64,000 nucleotides of DNA from the NCBI GenBank assembly GCA_030549335.1, contig CM060192.1, forward strand, positions 20,340,157 through 20,404,156, written 5' to 3'. The stretch comes from Pontederia crassipes (lineage: Eukaryota; Streptophyta; Magnoliopsida; Commelinales; Pontederiaceae). Position numbers and translations under genes: made by a program. Numbering within the stretch: the first letter of the stretch is position 1; each line of letters opens with the position of its first letter. A model generated the notes under the pieces. That model had not been told where the DNA came from. It saw only the letters and a program-made list of their open reading frames with translations, and did not search any database. Positions 1 through 12,750 of the stretch are shown piece by piece.

Positions 1-823
1 CATTCTTTTTAAAAAGGAACATTAAAAAATTGAATTAAATTGATTAGTCAAATATATTTACAAATATTAATAATTCGGATTTTGAAAATAATCCTTGTAA
101 ATCTCATCAAATTGATATCATTAAAAATGTCTGATATCAAATTTATTTGCTTGTGATCAAAATTTGCATGGTCAAATTTTAGAGTATTATGTTGATACGC
201 GGGAATTGAAATGAAACTAAAAAAAACCTCTCGTGCAGATGATATCCCTTTTAGAAGGTATAAGTACCCAAAAGGCTAAACACATATTTATGCCCCTGCA
301 ATACAAGCTTCTTAATTTTAATAATATATAACGTTTAGTTCATTATGAGGCAAAAACGAGGTCCATGGAGCCTTAACCATAAAGTCATCAACAGTGAAAT
401 GTAGTTTACATAAAAACTACCCAAATATAAAACTTGGCAATATTGGTGAATTTATCCTTTTTACGTGGTTCCTCAAGTATAATAAAATGGTATAACAAAT
501 GAATCTTTAATCCTTGCTTAATCATAAGATATACAAAGCCTAGAGATGAAAAAAAAAAATCTGTTGACTGCTACATATCAATATTAAACGAAAGATAAAA
601 GAGATTATGGAATCATATAGTTGCAAGAGGCGTATGATACACAGATTCCTTTAGCTGAAGACAGAATGTGTTGACCACCCAACTAATCGTATACCTACTG
701 AGTTAACTGCATGTCAAAACACGAGCTTTAGCCTCATCAGAAAGATATCACCATTTACTGTGATTCCAGCTGACTGGGACTGAATTTCCAGTTTTAGTAT
801 GGCCATTATGTTTCCGAGGAAGA
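1..823. other. 3' flank of the cyclin gene, no gene seen
   Basis: AT-rich sequence downstream of the minus-strand cyclin stop codon. No ORF of note and no recognisable transposon motif. The part next to 823 should contain the 3' UTR and polyadenylation site, but I could not place the end of the transcript. Confidence 0.5.
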
Positions 824-2751
824 TCAATCTTTCAAATCTTTGAAATACGTAGCAGGAATCTCAGGTGGAGGAAGCAAAGCTGATACGCATTTGAACTGTA
901 GAAAAGAAACATGCTAAAGGTCAGTTCAATTCGTCGGCACAAGGGAGTGCAAGACCAGATGCATTTAGAATTTAAGCCGAATAGTGCAGAGCATGGACAC
1001 CAAACAACAAATTTTATTATTATTTAACAAGATCATACCCTATGCTGCTTGTACTTTTCTTTGATAGCCACTAAGGACGAATACTTCTTGTTCAGTTGCA
1101 AATCATGAATAGCATGGACACAATCCTTTAGCTCGGAAACCTTGTAACCAGTAGACTCTTGCAGCTGTTTATTCTATTGACAGAACACAGGAATGTTAGT
1201 CATAAAAATTCAAAGAATTAAGATAGAAATCCTCCAAAGAACAGCAGACTCTCACCCAAGGATAGTTTTCTGGGTTTATTGTGAATCTTGAAACAAAAAC
1301 AGCAGAAGCAGCAACTAATGATGGCAAGAATTGAAGGCAACCATAGTCAAGCAAACTTAATTCAGCGAGGTAACTTGCCAAGAAATCCAATTGCAGACTT
1401 GGATACTGCATAAAACCACAGGCATACATCAGTAACATGAATAAAAGTTTGAATGAGTGTACAAAAAAAAAAGGACACTTCTCCGTCCTCTTCTCCAGCT
1501 TTTACGAATCGCCTGCAAAAACAAAATTAAGAAGGTACCAGCTTAATGAAATATCTAAAAATGATCATACTACTAGAAATCCATACACGATGAGGAGATG
1601 AAAGACGTATGATGAAGGATTCAAGCTGTGATAGCGAAAACATTACCTTAGAAAGGTTCGGATGGTAGGATTTCCCATCTCAAACTTAAGAAACTTCAAT
1701 ATATCACTCTCCATCCTCACTACCTAAATTTAAAGAACAAATGACATCATTAAAGGATCCCAGACGAGCAAATTAAGACAAGAAGCAAAACACATGAACA
1801 CCCACAATTACCTCTTGTTTTGTGTAAGTATTGTCAGTTATGTAACAGAAATCCTCAACATGTGGAGGGGTGATCTCTTCGTACTTCCTGCAAGAGCAGA
1901 TCACCGGCTGAGCAATGCGTTATTGAAAAATCAAACAAAGCTGTAGATCCGAGCACAAATGACTCACGATGCAATGAGCATTGACGATACTCCAAGAAGC
2001 TGCAGCCTCTGCCGACCAATTGCATTGTGCGAAAGAAACCTGTCGATGTAGGAGACCGTGAGGTAAAGGGTATCCGATACAAGCTTGTACTCCTCGGCAA
2101 CCTCAACCAACCAATCCATCAGGATACCCCTCATGTTTGCTGTGACATCCTTCTCAATGTAACAAGTCAACGACCTCTTCTTCGGTTCCGCCTAAATCGT
2201 GACAAGAAGACAGCTTTCAGTACCATTTCAAATCCAATCTGAAGGAAATTTCTGTTTCTTTTTTGTTCCTTCTGTCGACCATCGGATACATTACAAAACA
2301 ACAAATCAGAGCTTCTATGGTTCTCTCTCTGTATCGAGAAACGACTAACCTCGATTGATCTAAGGTACTGATAGATATCGGAGACACATTGCGCTGACAT
2401 CTGGGGATCATCTTCCCCGGAATCGGCGTCGCCGGCGGTGGCGTCCACAGAGACGACGGGTACGAGATCGAAATCGGAAGCTGCCTTCTCTTCCTCCGAT
2501 ACCTCCGGCGGCTTGGACTCCCGTCTCTTCACCTTGGACCTCTGGGGCTTGTAAGGGGGCGGAGTGGATACACCAGGGGAGGGGCGAAGCGAGACGTTGG
2601 AGAGGGCGGGCAGCTCGCTCAAGGCCACGCGCTTCCTCTTGGCCGGAGGCTGCTCGACGGCGGCCGAGGATTCATTGGAGCGGGCGGTCATCGCGGCCCT
2701 CTTGGCGGCGGCGCGGGTGAGGCGGGGCGGGCAGTTTTCCTTGTCAGCCAT
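824..2751 (-). CDS. CYCA3: A3-type cyclin (CYCA3), 8 exons, 389 aa
   Basis: Nuclear regulatory subunit of cyclin-dependent kinases; plant A3 cyclins act around G1/S and S phase. Exons in transcript order: 2751-2350, 2191-1968, 1887-1812, 1723-1647, 1512-1479, 1405-1256, 1173-1039, 895-824. All introns are GT-AG, lengths sum to 1170 nt, and the frame stays open to a TGA ending at 824. The N-terminus [19 protein letters not shown] is typical of the family. A basic KRKR patch near residue 38 could be a nuclear signal. RVAL (41-44) is an RxxL destruction-box-like motif. Cyclin box 1 carries [12 protein letters not shown] (154-165) and [19 protein letters not shown]. Box 2 includes [13 protein letters not shown] and ends in a KYKQHRFKC tail. 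Family members known to me have about three more residues between YIE and DVT; here it reads YIEKDVT. No stop or frameshift is seen, so the gene looks functional. Confidence 0.95.
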
Positions 2752-3100
2752 GAGCAGCGCCTCCTCTCCTGCCTCTCGCCTCTCTCTGCAGAGGGATCGG
2801 AAGTAGAAGACGTTCGTAGAGAGATGATTGTTTCTGTGAGAGAGGGGGGAGTGGAGAAGGGGGGAGGAGGAGGGGGTGTTTGCAGGAGGGGAGGGGAAGG
2901 GAAACTGAGAAGGGGGGAAAGACCGCCATTTTTTTGTTTTTTTGTTTTCGAAAGAAGGAACCGAGAGCTCGAGCGCGAGGGAGGGAGAGGGAGAGGGCGC
3001 AAAGACTTTTATATTTTTTGCTTTTTTTTTTTCTGTCAAGCAGATTTTATTTATTTTTTTGTAAGGCGCGCCGCGGGGATGCGGATTCGAAATTGGTGCG
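2752..3100 (-). promoter_or_regulatory. Pyrimidine-rich leader and proximal promoter of the cyclin gene
   Basis: On the coding (minus) strand this stretch is strongly CT-rich, with long CT and T runs, as in many plant 5' leaders. It then passes through a small CpG-rich patch containing the 8-bp palindrome GGCGCGCC near 3065. I found no canonical E2F site (TTTSSCGC) and no clear TATA box, so start site and cell-cycle elements remain unassigned. Plus-strand ORFs here are antisense low-complexity shadows. Confidence 0.4.
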
Positions 3101-3734
3101 GTCTCATTTGGTATTTTGTTTGTTTGATGGGGGGGAGTCCCAGTCCCCTTCCAATTTGGGGCTAATGCGTTTTAAATTCGGGAATTTTGTTTCATCGTTT
3201 TGTAGGCGGGACTGGCTGGGGACAAACAATTCAATTATGATATCTGTTATTAGAATAAGTATAACGGCTAATAAAATGTTTTTTTAAAGAGAAACATAAA
3301 TAATTAAGATCAGATTGAGTTTTCGGCTTAAAAGTCATCGCTCGGTGTTTTCATTATTTGAGTTAGTTTATATATATTAAGTCGATTTATTTATTTAAAA
3401 AATAGTGTTTGGATTATTTTTTAAATAGTGTTCTCGAATCTCTAGCACATTTAATTTTATAAATAAAATATAAACATTAACACTAAATTTTTAATATATC
3501 AATAAGTGCTCAAAGAAAAAATATTAAATCCTTAAAAAATATATACAAAATAATTCATGAATTAACAATACAAAAATATATTTACATATAAGAAATAAAA
3601 TCCCTACAAGTTTTTTTGGATAAAATTCTAGTTCAAGGGAATTGATTTTAATTTATTAAATTATTATAAAATTTATGGTTATTTTTAATCCCTTTTTAAA
3701 GTATTTTTTCACAATGTAAACTCTAAATTTAGAT
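3101..3734. other. AT-rich intergenic DNA, no gene
   Basis: Low-GC sequence with many A/T runs between the cyclin promoter and the first recognisable retrotransposon LTR. No coding or repeat structure that I can support. Confidence 0.5.
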
Positions 3735-4407
3735 ATTTAATGCTTTGTCATATGTATGTAATACGCTCAGTTCGAGCTGTAGCTGAGATGTTGGACAACT
3801 TGAATTTGGCTTTGGGTTAAACTCAACTTGGCGTGGTTCCATTGAAATAAATGTGTAGTTTAGATTTTTAATTGTTTATTATATTTTTTATGATCCATCA
3901 TCTACTGTCTATCTGATTGGATAGTCTACAACATTGTCATTGCATAATTTGATTAGAAGTTTCAATTTGGGCAACGATGAGAATTTATTTAATTAATAAA
4001 AATAAAAACATGAGTGCACATGTTACTAGCATAGCATCACATTGTTGGGCATGAGTTCAGACATATCCTCATTACACAATTTCTCCCTATCGTATAGGAT
4101 ATGCTCCCTTTAATAAGGATATATATCATGGTGTGCATAATTATTGACCTCTCATGAAGTACATGACATGACATAACAAAGATATCATTGCATAAATGAA
4201 CTATTGATCCAAAGTATTGAATCATGATATTATATTAATTTCCATTTAGAGCAAGGCATTAATTTGCTCATTAATCCTTATTAATATTTATAATAATCAA
4301 AGCATATTATTGATCTATTTTATTTATTCTTATCAAAGCGTAGCATGATTTATATTCATTTGATTTATCTCATTGATGATTATGATTATGTTTACATTGA
4401 CCACATG

Positions 4408-6732
4408 TGTAGCGCCCCGAAATTCGACCCGCCACGTGGCGCATTCTTCTCTCGTACGCTACCCTATTCTTCTTCTTTTTTACTCTTTTGTTAACCCAAA
4501 TGGTCAAGGAAAATGATACGTAAGCGGAAGACTTGTCGAATAAAATAATACAACAATAAGAGAAGAATGCGAAAGCAAAAAGGATTAACATATGTCAAAC
4601 TATCTTGATAAGAAACATAGTGCGGAAGCAAAAGATAATATTCCATAGTCTTAGTTCGAAGAAGTAACGAGGAAAGTATGAGTACTAAACATAAAAACGA
4701 CGACGATCGACCAAAACATGATAAGACCCATCTGAGTAGATATTCCACTTAGTATAACGGATAAACACACGACTCATACTAGACGTAATCATGACCACAT
4801 GCACATGCCACCCAGAGCAAAGTCACCATGCGCACACCATCACGTCAAGAGCAACCATCATGTACCTATGGGGATCACACAGGGGAACAAGCTCAATCGT
4901 TAGCATAAAGTTAAGTGTGAGTTCGTATAAATCATAGATTAGTTCTGTCAGAATAAGCATAATAAATTAAAATGTGAAAGTGAGTCATATGGTAGAGAGT
5001 ATAATATGATTTATGTCTCTCTTTTCATTCTTGCTTTCCATTTCATTTCGTTTCGTTTCTTTTATTTCATTTCCGTTCCATTATATTCCATTCCATTCCA
5101 TTAGAAGAGCTCTTCATTATTTTAGGAAAATACTATTGCCTGCACTCATAGTGCTACTATCTAGACTATTGTAGGTCAGTCGGTGATCAATGCCACGGCC
5201 AGCCCGTCGGGCTGGGATGACCTCGTACCATGAGGACACATCCATAGAGGAGAAAAACTCCCATCTAGATAGGACAAATGGTAATCCGTGTGAAGTACCT
5301 TGCTTAGGGTTCGCATAACTTCCTTTATCATAATGGACCTTTCTTTCAATCCAAAGATCGATCAAGGTCGTATGGAGCATAGCTTCGAATCATCTTTGAG
5401 TTCTTTCTTTTCTTTAACTAATCAAGTGGACATAAGCTTAAAATCAGAGGGTTTGATTAAGGTCGAATTCCTCTATCCACGTACCGGACGCCTAGAACTC
5501 ACACGGTCGTCCGTCCTAGTCCTTTTAAGCGATCGTCCGACGAGGGACGGACGGCCACTTATCATTTTAATAACATTATAATGAAGTTCAATATTTCATT
5601 CTTTTCATTCAGTTCAATAGGAGGTAAACATGGTTCTGTAGAGTACAATTAACTTTTCCTAAAGATCAGATATCAATTCCGTAAACGATGGTTCGAAAAT
5701 CATAATGTTTACATTCTGTTGGTCAGAACTCGGGCCAAGTACAGGTAAACTCGGGCTGAGTTTCTGATGGAAATCAGGCTCAAAAAATCCGAGTTAAACC
5801 CAGGCCGGGTCAGGGTTATACCCGGGCCGAGTCGAACGCGCAATCGGGTCGGAAAAGTCGATTCGCCTGATCGTCTTCTCCGATCGGTACCCGGGTCGGG
5901 TCTCTGGTGCGATCCGAGCTCCGATCGGTCGTTCATGGCGGAACCGGGCCGAGTTGGGCAGAACTCGGTCCGAAATAGTCCAATCCGGGCCGGTTTATGG
6001 CAACCCGGGCCAGGTTCTTTATTCGCAGAAAATTGCGCAAGTTTACAGTCTTCGATCGTTTCATTCGTTACAACAATCAAAACAATCTTGCATCGATCTT
6101 ATGGTTTTGTGAGCATAACTAAAGTATTATATGATAATCTAAATGAAAAGAAAGCAAGTCTACACATGCAACTGATCTAGGCGAGTTCGACATCTACGTA
6201 AGTAATTTCGAATATTTCGCAGAAAAGAACGAGCATGCATTTCGGAGTTATCGACTACATCTCCTATTCCAAATCATGATTTCTACAATTGGTTCGTCCA
6301 TGACCATGCATAATTCGTCCAGAGACATAACCTATGAAATAGATCCCGAAATCACACCTCTTAGCCTATGAAATTGCGGTTCATCCTCACGATGTTCGTC
6401 CTCAGTCACCAGCTGCTGTCCGCCGCTATCTCCGACGTCGTCCGCACCGGAGATGCTTGCCAGAAAGCCTTCCTCTACTGCTGCTCGACGCGTCGTCGGG
6501 GAGAGAACAGAGGGTGTGAAGGAGAGAGCAAAGAGAGAAAATGTGAGAAAGAGTGAGGGGGAGGGATTTTATAGTGTTGGGGTTGACCCTTGCTCTCCCC
6601 ATGTCTCTCCATTATGCAACTGATAGGAGAATTGAAGAGGGGAGAGGAATGGAGAAGGTGGCAATGAAGAAGGGGAGAGGGAAGGGTTCGACCCTTTCCT
6701 CTTCATTCTTTTTTTTTGTGAGAGGCGTTACA
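4408..6732. mobile_element. Solo LTR, 2325 bp, with ACATG target duplication
   Basis: Begins TGTAGCGCC and ends GGCGTTACA, a near-perfect terminal inverted repeat of TG...CA type. It is flanked by ACATG at 4403-4407 and 6733-6737. Removing it rejoins the interrupted gypsy LTR. Inside are a TTCCA-type pyrimidine tract (5035-5105) and a GC-rich CCGGGC/GGGTCGG zone (5730-6010), but no gag or pol. That fits a solo LTR left by recombination between the two LTRs of a gypsy-type element. Short ORFs inside it are not genes. Confidence 0.8.
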
Positions 6733-6816
6733 ACATGCTTCTTTATTGTCACTATCTATCCATTGATTTATATTATACCTATTGGGTTGCGAAGTTCACA
6801 AGTTATTATTTCCTTT

Positions 6817-9800
6817 TAGAGATGAACTTTCAGACGAGCCGCGGCGGGCTGGCCAAAGCACGGCCTTCAGATCGGATTTGTGTCAGGCTGCCCAATTACT
6901 CTCTCAAAGTCTTCATTCTCTCAACTCTCTCAACTCTATCTCATTACTCTCAAAATCTCTATCTCTCAAATCTCAATACTTTCTCTTATAATTATCTTAT
7001 ATAATTATTAATTGTATAATATATATTACTAATTTATTATATTTATTTGAAGGCATTTTGATTTTTGAATTGTTATTACTATTAAAAATCATTATACTTG
7101 CAATGGATCTGTATCGTTTATATGGTGATTATGCTTATTCACCTTATGGATCACCTACATATCCATATGGTACCTGATTCTAATTCTTTATTAGCATGAG
7201 CAAGTGATTCATCCGGTTATGTGAAAACTACGACGCCAACAACCAACTGCCCAATTACTTCAACTACCTACATTAATTATCTTGTCATTTATAGTCATAA
7301 TATTGCTACAAGTTCTGCAAGTCCGGAAGGAGATGGTTCAAGAGCGACGCTTACAGTTCCATCAAGTTCATATGCTCCCTCACAAGGTGAGGTAATAGGT
7401 AAAAAAAAGAAGAATAGAAAAATTAATTAGTGAAGTTTGGAATTATTTTGAAAAAAAATATAGATGAAAAATTATTCAAAAAAGATAAAGCTATTTGTTA
7501 AATTTGCATTAGTTATGTTGTTGCATCTTCTTTGGGTACGAGGTAGTTTAAAACGACATTTAGAATCACACCCTAGAACAACTAGAGAATAATTTTTTAC
7601 TAGTCAATTATTATAACAAACTTAACTAGTTGCACCTGATCGTAACACTACTGGGAGCTCTTTATTTGCTTATAATTTAAAAATATGCATGAAGATTTAG
7701 CAAAACATGTTATACATACAGAAATGTTATATACATTTGCTCAAGATGAAAACTTTTTATATTACCGAAAAATTACATACAATGTGCCTTTAGAAATGTT
7801 AGTAGAAAATTTGTTAAAGAAGATTCAATTAAATTATATTGTATAAAGAAAAATGAACTAATTAATTTTTTTAATTCTACATTCATGTTTAGCTTTACTA
7901 GGTGATATATGGACTTCTTTAAATGATGATAATTTTTTATGTGTTAGAGTTCACTGGATTGATACATATTGGGTAGTGCAAAAAGGAATTATTTCATTTT
8001 AAGAAAATTAAAGATCCTCATAATGATTTGCAGATCGCAAATGTGATAAAAAAATAATTAACGAATATCTATGTTTACTCTTGATAATGCAAGTGGTAAT
8101 AATTCTGCTGCACAAATTTTAATTCAAAGCTTAAATCTTCTTTTTCATCAAATATGTGCATGTCATATTATTAACTTATGTGTTAAAAAATGATTAAAAG
8201 CAGTTATTAGAGTACTTGAAAATCTTAGAGTAGTAATTGTAATTTATGAATCCCTGGATCTTGAAGACAAACATTTAAAGAAATTTGTCATAATTATAAT
8301 ATTTTATATAGAAAATTGAATCATGATGCCTTTATAAGATGGAACAGTACTTATAACATGCTTAAATTATGTATTCATTTTAGATCTTTACTTGATAATT
8401 ATATTTTTATTGTGATATAATGTCTAGCAGCTCAAACTTCTGATTCAGAATGGAATGTTGCTGATGCAGTTATGGAACTATTACAAGTTTTTTACAATGC
8501 TAATTTGGAATTATTTGTCATTTACTCTCCTATTTCACATTTAATAATTAATCAACTTGACAAGTTCATTTAATGAAAAATAGGAATTATAAAATGAAAT
8601 TTATGAAATAATTTATTTAATGGAATAAAAAATTTATAATATTGGAATAGTTTACCCATCATAGAAATTTTAGCAATGATGATGTGTCCTAAATCTAAAT
8701 AATATAGTCCTAAATGGTACAAAAGAGAAATTAAGAATTATTTTCCCGAGCATTATATAAGAAATCATCTTGAAGTGAAAACTGATGATTTTATTAATCC
8801 AAATTATTATTATGAAAATATAATAAATGCCTTATATAATATTGTACGTAGAGAGCAAGCGTCTTCATCACGTCCACCAGTACTACCTAGAACTTTTAAT
8901 AATAAATCATTTTTTAGATTTATGTCTTCTATTAAGAGGGACACATCAAGAAGTTACAGATCAGTTCAGTTGCCCCTTTGTATAATGAACTGCAAGATTA
9001 ATAGTGATATCGAAATGGTCATATGTATCCAATTCTCTCTGCCTTAACTCAAGATCTTTTAACTGTTTGGATGTCTACAATGGCATCAAAACAAAGTTTT
9101 TATGTAGGTCTTATGATATTGGACGAGAGAAGAAATAGAATGAACTCTAGGTTGATGGAGGTTTGCATATTATACAAGATTGATTTGATGTAGATACTCG
9201 AACACAAGGTAAAAAAATTATATTATCATATGTGAAAGATGATGATCAAATGGATGCAGCCTCCTCCCCTTATAATTCTTCATAAAATTTTTGTCGTAGA
9301 CATGTAGTTTTTAAATTTTTTTTGTAAAATTCAATTGTTTTCTTATTTCATAAGAATAAATAACAATAAAAACCCTTGTTGACGTAGGCTAAAATAGCTG
9401 AACCATGTAAACCTCGTTGTCCATTACTACTTTTAGTATATAATAGATTAGTACTTAACTACCTATACTATAATACTACTAATAGACCTATACTAATAAT
9501 TAATATGATTTTCTACTATTATGAATTATTCAATAAGTTATATATAATATATTACTATTTATTATATTCATTAAATACTTACCAATTAATATTACTCATA
9601 AGGTATAAGTTAATTATTTATTTTACAAATTTACTTAACAATGAATTAATTAGTTAACGTATTTAAAATTTTAACACTATAATTATTGTATAATATAATA
9701 ATTAAAGTAGTCAATCACTAAGTCATATATAGAGTATTAGTATTATAATTTTATATTATACAAATTAATTATAGATTTATAATAAGTAAATTAAAAATTG

Positions 9801-10070
9801 AAGGAAAAAAATGGAGCGTACCCGATTCGAGCATGCACGGGCCGTGTCGGGGCGGTGTAATGCCAATTCGGCATGACAAAACAGAATCCAATAGGCAAGC
9901 AGCAGTGGGCAACTAGCACTAGGAAGGCAACATTAGCACAGGGAGGAAGCAGCAATAGTAGGAAAGTGGGAACATGCAAGCGGTTGTGGGGAAGCAACAA
10001 CACTTCTTCTTTCTTTTGTTGCGAAAAAAGGATGCACGGTCAAACACGGGTACGCATTTGTCCATCTTTA
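6817..10070 (+). mobile_element. hAT-superfamily DNA transposon, degenerate
   Basis: Bounded by short imperfect inverted repeats, TAGAGATGAAC at the left and TAAAGATGGAC (reverse strand) at the right. They sit exactly where alignment to the other gypsy LTR is interrupted. Subterminal GC-rich motifs of the GCACGGCC kind occur at both sides (near 6858 and 9836), as in many plant hAT elements. The flanking 8-mers are T/C-rich and only partly alike (TTTCCTTT, TTTTCCCT), so the target duplication is weak. The interior holds a decayed transposase. Confidence 0.65.
7430..9290 (+). pseudogene. hAT transposase remnant
   Basis: Read across frames, the parts are in the family order: SEVWNYF near 7430 with a following C...H..H stretch (BED-type zinc finger), CACHIINLCVK near 8155, RWNSTYNML near 8338, and a C-terminal dimerisation-like segment DLLTVWMSTMAS near 9055. 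Many stops and frameshifts separate them, so no transposase can be made. The longest open piece is 8775-9047. The catalytic acidic residues cannot all be placed in one frame. Confidence 0.7.
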
Positions 10071-10340
10071 TTTTCCCTGCATTGATCAAAATAATGATTG
10101 ATGAGTTTATACTTTATTATACTTTCTATTTTAGCTATTGGTGTCTATTATTAGAGATTTTATTGTACTAATGCATTTAGTGACATTTGTATTAATATTA
10201 TCTTAAGTCGTATGCTTACTTGATATTTTGATCAAAGAATGAATCAAAGTAAACATCTTAGTTAAAGTATTGCATAGTTGGTAGCGACCCTAAGATTGGA
10301 TCTTGCCATGTGGTAAGGACGATTTGGGATGTTACATTTA

Positions 10341-10353
10341 CGATATCAAAGCC
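10341..10353 (+). other. Decayed primer-binding site (initiator Met tRNA)
   Basis: CGATATCAAAGCC follows the LTR end after a few bases and differs from the usual TGGTATCAGAGCC by a few changes. It marks the start of the internal region of the plus-strand gypsy element. Confidence 0.5.
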
Positions 10354-10499
10354 AAATGTATGGTCTCTCTTGATGTCTCTTGCACACATCACAAACAAGT
10401 CATTGTGACATCTGATCAAATCCAAATAAGAATCATTGCACTGAGATAGTTTATCTTATTACTAATAATTCGATGTGTCTATAGATCATGACTAGATGT

Positions 10500-11470
10500 A
10501 TAATTGCTAGGTGTGACCATGGAGTTAATGACCAAGAGGACAATGCTATTGGTAATACAGAGGGCCAAAGGGGCCCACGAATAGTTGAGCAACCAGGTTG
10601 AGGCAAAGGTCTAAACTCTACAATCATGAAGGAGACATTATCGGGCCACTATAAAACTCTCAAGAATACAATAGAATTGAAGACCAAAGTAGAAAAGGAT
10701 TATGAAATAGAGTAGGAAGAGAATGGAAGGGGAAAGCGTCACTCCTACAAAGTAGCACCAACAAAGATGGGAGTATCTCCATTCACATAGGGGATGAGAG
10801 CGATGTGATAATCGTCGCAATAATTATGCAAGGCCCTATTTATCTCGCAATGCTCCTCAACTGCAAACACAACAAGAAAGACCTTCTCGATAGAGGAATC
10901 GACGACAACAACAAAATCATCGTAGCCACTATTGCAGCGCCAACCACCAAGTACATCGATTAATCCATGTTGACGAATGTTGGAAGAAGACTAGTGCTTG
11001 CATCCACTATAGAAGATTTGGTCATTATAGTTGCGACTATCCAAATTGCCAGAAGGGTGATCAAAACTAGAGGGGCATAGGAGGTGGGAATTCTTTTGTA
11101 CTAGGTAATGTATTTAGCAAGCCGACGCTAAATACAATGATGCGAATATCATCGAAGGTACCCTCATTATCTCTAAATTACCAATCACAATTTTATTTGA
11201 CTTGGGTGTTACACATTCATTTGTATTTGATAGCTATGCTAAGACATTGGACCTTCCATTGACTGCTATGAATTATAGCATGAGTGTGACCACACCATTG
11301 TGCACCCTCTATTCTATGAAGCATATTTCTATTGCTCCTGTCACATTGTAAGTCAAATAGTACAATGCATGTTTAATCGTCATACTCATGGTGGACTATG
11401 ATGTCATCCTCATATGGACTCATTATCATATCTCGAGAACACCATTGGTCATCGGAGATGACACCTAAAT
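10500..11470 (+). pseudogene. Ty3/gypsy gag-protease remnant
   Basis: A CCHC-like knuckle reads CIHYRRFGHYSCDY near 10997; the second and last cysteines have become tyrosine, as expected from TGT-to-TAT transitions. About 200 bp on is an aspartic protease-like FDLGVTHSF (about 11198-11225), where the family has D-S/T-G-A-T-H-S-F, followed by a YDVILIWTHY segment matching the usual FDVILGMDW. Stops and shifts occur throughout. No reverse transcriptase of this plus-strand element survives in the window. Confidence 0.6.
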
Positions 11471-11860
11471 CATGCTAGAGCACATAGGGATAACCTAGGC
11501 ACACAAAGACATGGTCGATGCACCTTTGAAGTTGGGGGACCTTAAAAAATTACCAACAAGGGAGAGGAACGAGGAGAACCTGAACGGAGAGACACATTAA
11601 AGGTGAATGGATCATTAGATCAACCTTGAATAGATTCTAACAATAGAGTTGCATGATTTTGGGGTCCATTTAGCTAGAGTCTTAACATCATCTTCTATTA
11701 CTCAAAATATTATTTAATATTATTTTAAAAGCATAAAATATGTTTTCTAACTATTTAATATTATTTTTGCACTAAGTATTTTATTTCAATTTTTTTAAAT
11801 TTTTTAAATCAAATGTAATCCTTAAGTTTAAATAAAAAAATAAAAAGTCAGGTCAATCAG
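11470..11860. other. Interior remnant of the plus-strand gypsy element, no gene
   Basis: Continues from the protease fragment into AT-rich sequence with no readable domain. Confidence 0.4.
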
Positions 11861-11990
11861 TAGGGTCGGGGCAACTCGGGTTGGATTTTTCCAACTCGTG
11901 CTCGACACCAATCCGACCCGAACCGGTTCGGATCGGGTCGAGTCATCGAGTTCACGGGTCAACCTGCCCCGGTGAACACCCATAGTCATT
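11860..11990. repeat. CCCGA/TCGGG fold-back patch, possible hAT-like terminus
   Basis: A GC-rich island in AT-rich DNA with interleaved GGGTCGGG and CCCGACC-type blocks around a central CCGGTTCGG. It ends in GGTGAACACCCATAG, whose reverse complement CTATGGGTGTTCACC resembles hAT or MITE ends. No matching left terminus was found. Confidence 0.3.
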
Positions 11991-12559
11991 TACAACTTTT
12001 CATATATTCCATCGCAAGAAATTTAATTTGAAAACTTTAACCATTACAAATAATTATAAGCACATTACTGACAATTCATAATACAAGTAAAATAATGAAA
12101 TTCAAGTTCAAAACAATGAATCACAAGCTCACTCTCTAACCAAAACTACGAGTTAGATGCTCGTAAATCACATATCACGAGCGTCCACCACTCTATATTA
12201 CATTCCAACAATTCCAAGATCATTCAAAACATATTAAGAGTTAACAATTCGTATAGAAAACAAATGAAATACAAAGGTAATCAAAACAATGATTCCCTAG
12301 AACCTTTACATTTCTTATTTCACAACAGGCAAACACACATGCTTTCATTCATTACCTGCAAAAATTAAACATGAGGGGTGAGCATCAACAATCTTAGTGA
12401 GTAAAGAGAAATCCACAAATCTTAAAAACTTAGAAATCAAACTCTTGTGTGTATCAATAAAACTCAAACATAAACTATGCATATGTACGTCATGTATGCA
12501 AGAAAGTTTATTTTTATGTTTCACCATTATACACGGTCTCAATTCATGGGGTCATGCGC

Positions 12560-12750
12560 GTGTATTCGCTCCTCAGACCTTATTTCATGCCAAGACCTAT
12601 AACATTCACCCATCAAACCTTATTTCATGCCAAGAACTAAAATGCTACTATCTCCCCTCCATGTCCTACTTCATGCCTAGAGATATATACTTTTACCAAG
12701 CCACCTATCGATAAAAAATCTCACTTCTTAGGCCCTATTTCATGCCAATT
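12560..12750. repeat. Degenerate minisatellite with TTTCATGCC core
   Basis: Four spaced copies of a (C)CTTATTTCATGCCAAGA-like motif recur every 40-60 bp, near 12580, 12616, 12667 and 12735. Such arrays are common in long LTRs of plant gypsy elements, and this one lies in the left chromovirus LTR. Confidence 0.5.

Larger units (their letters stand above)
3735..10336 (+). mobile_element. Left LTR of a plus-strand Ty3/gypsy element, split by two insertions
   Basis: Recognised by co-linear similarity to the right copy at 24100-25512. The pieces 3735-4407, 6733-6816 and 10071-10336 align in order with that copy; for example, ATTGGGTTGCGAAGTTCAC near 6780 matches ATTGGGTAGCAAAGCTCAC near 25175. 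The LTR ends in GATGTTACA at 10336 and is followed by a decayed initiator-Met primer-binding site. Its exact left end is not visible, and the first few hundred bases seen in the right copy are missing. Two later insertions (4408-6732 and 6817-10070) split it. Confidence 0.7.

Noticed and set aside
2824..3287. Plus-strand ORFs upstream of the cyclin gene
   Set aside because: They are antisense to the CT-rich leader and promoter, have low-complexity Gly/Arg/Phe composition, and lack splice or domain support.
5709..6180. Overlapping 120-137-aa ORFs in a GC-rich patch
   Set aside because: They sit inside the solo LTR, with composition driven by CCGGG repeats and no recognised domain.
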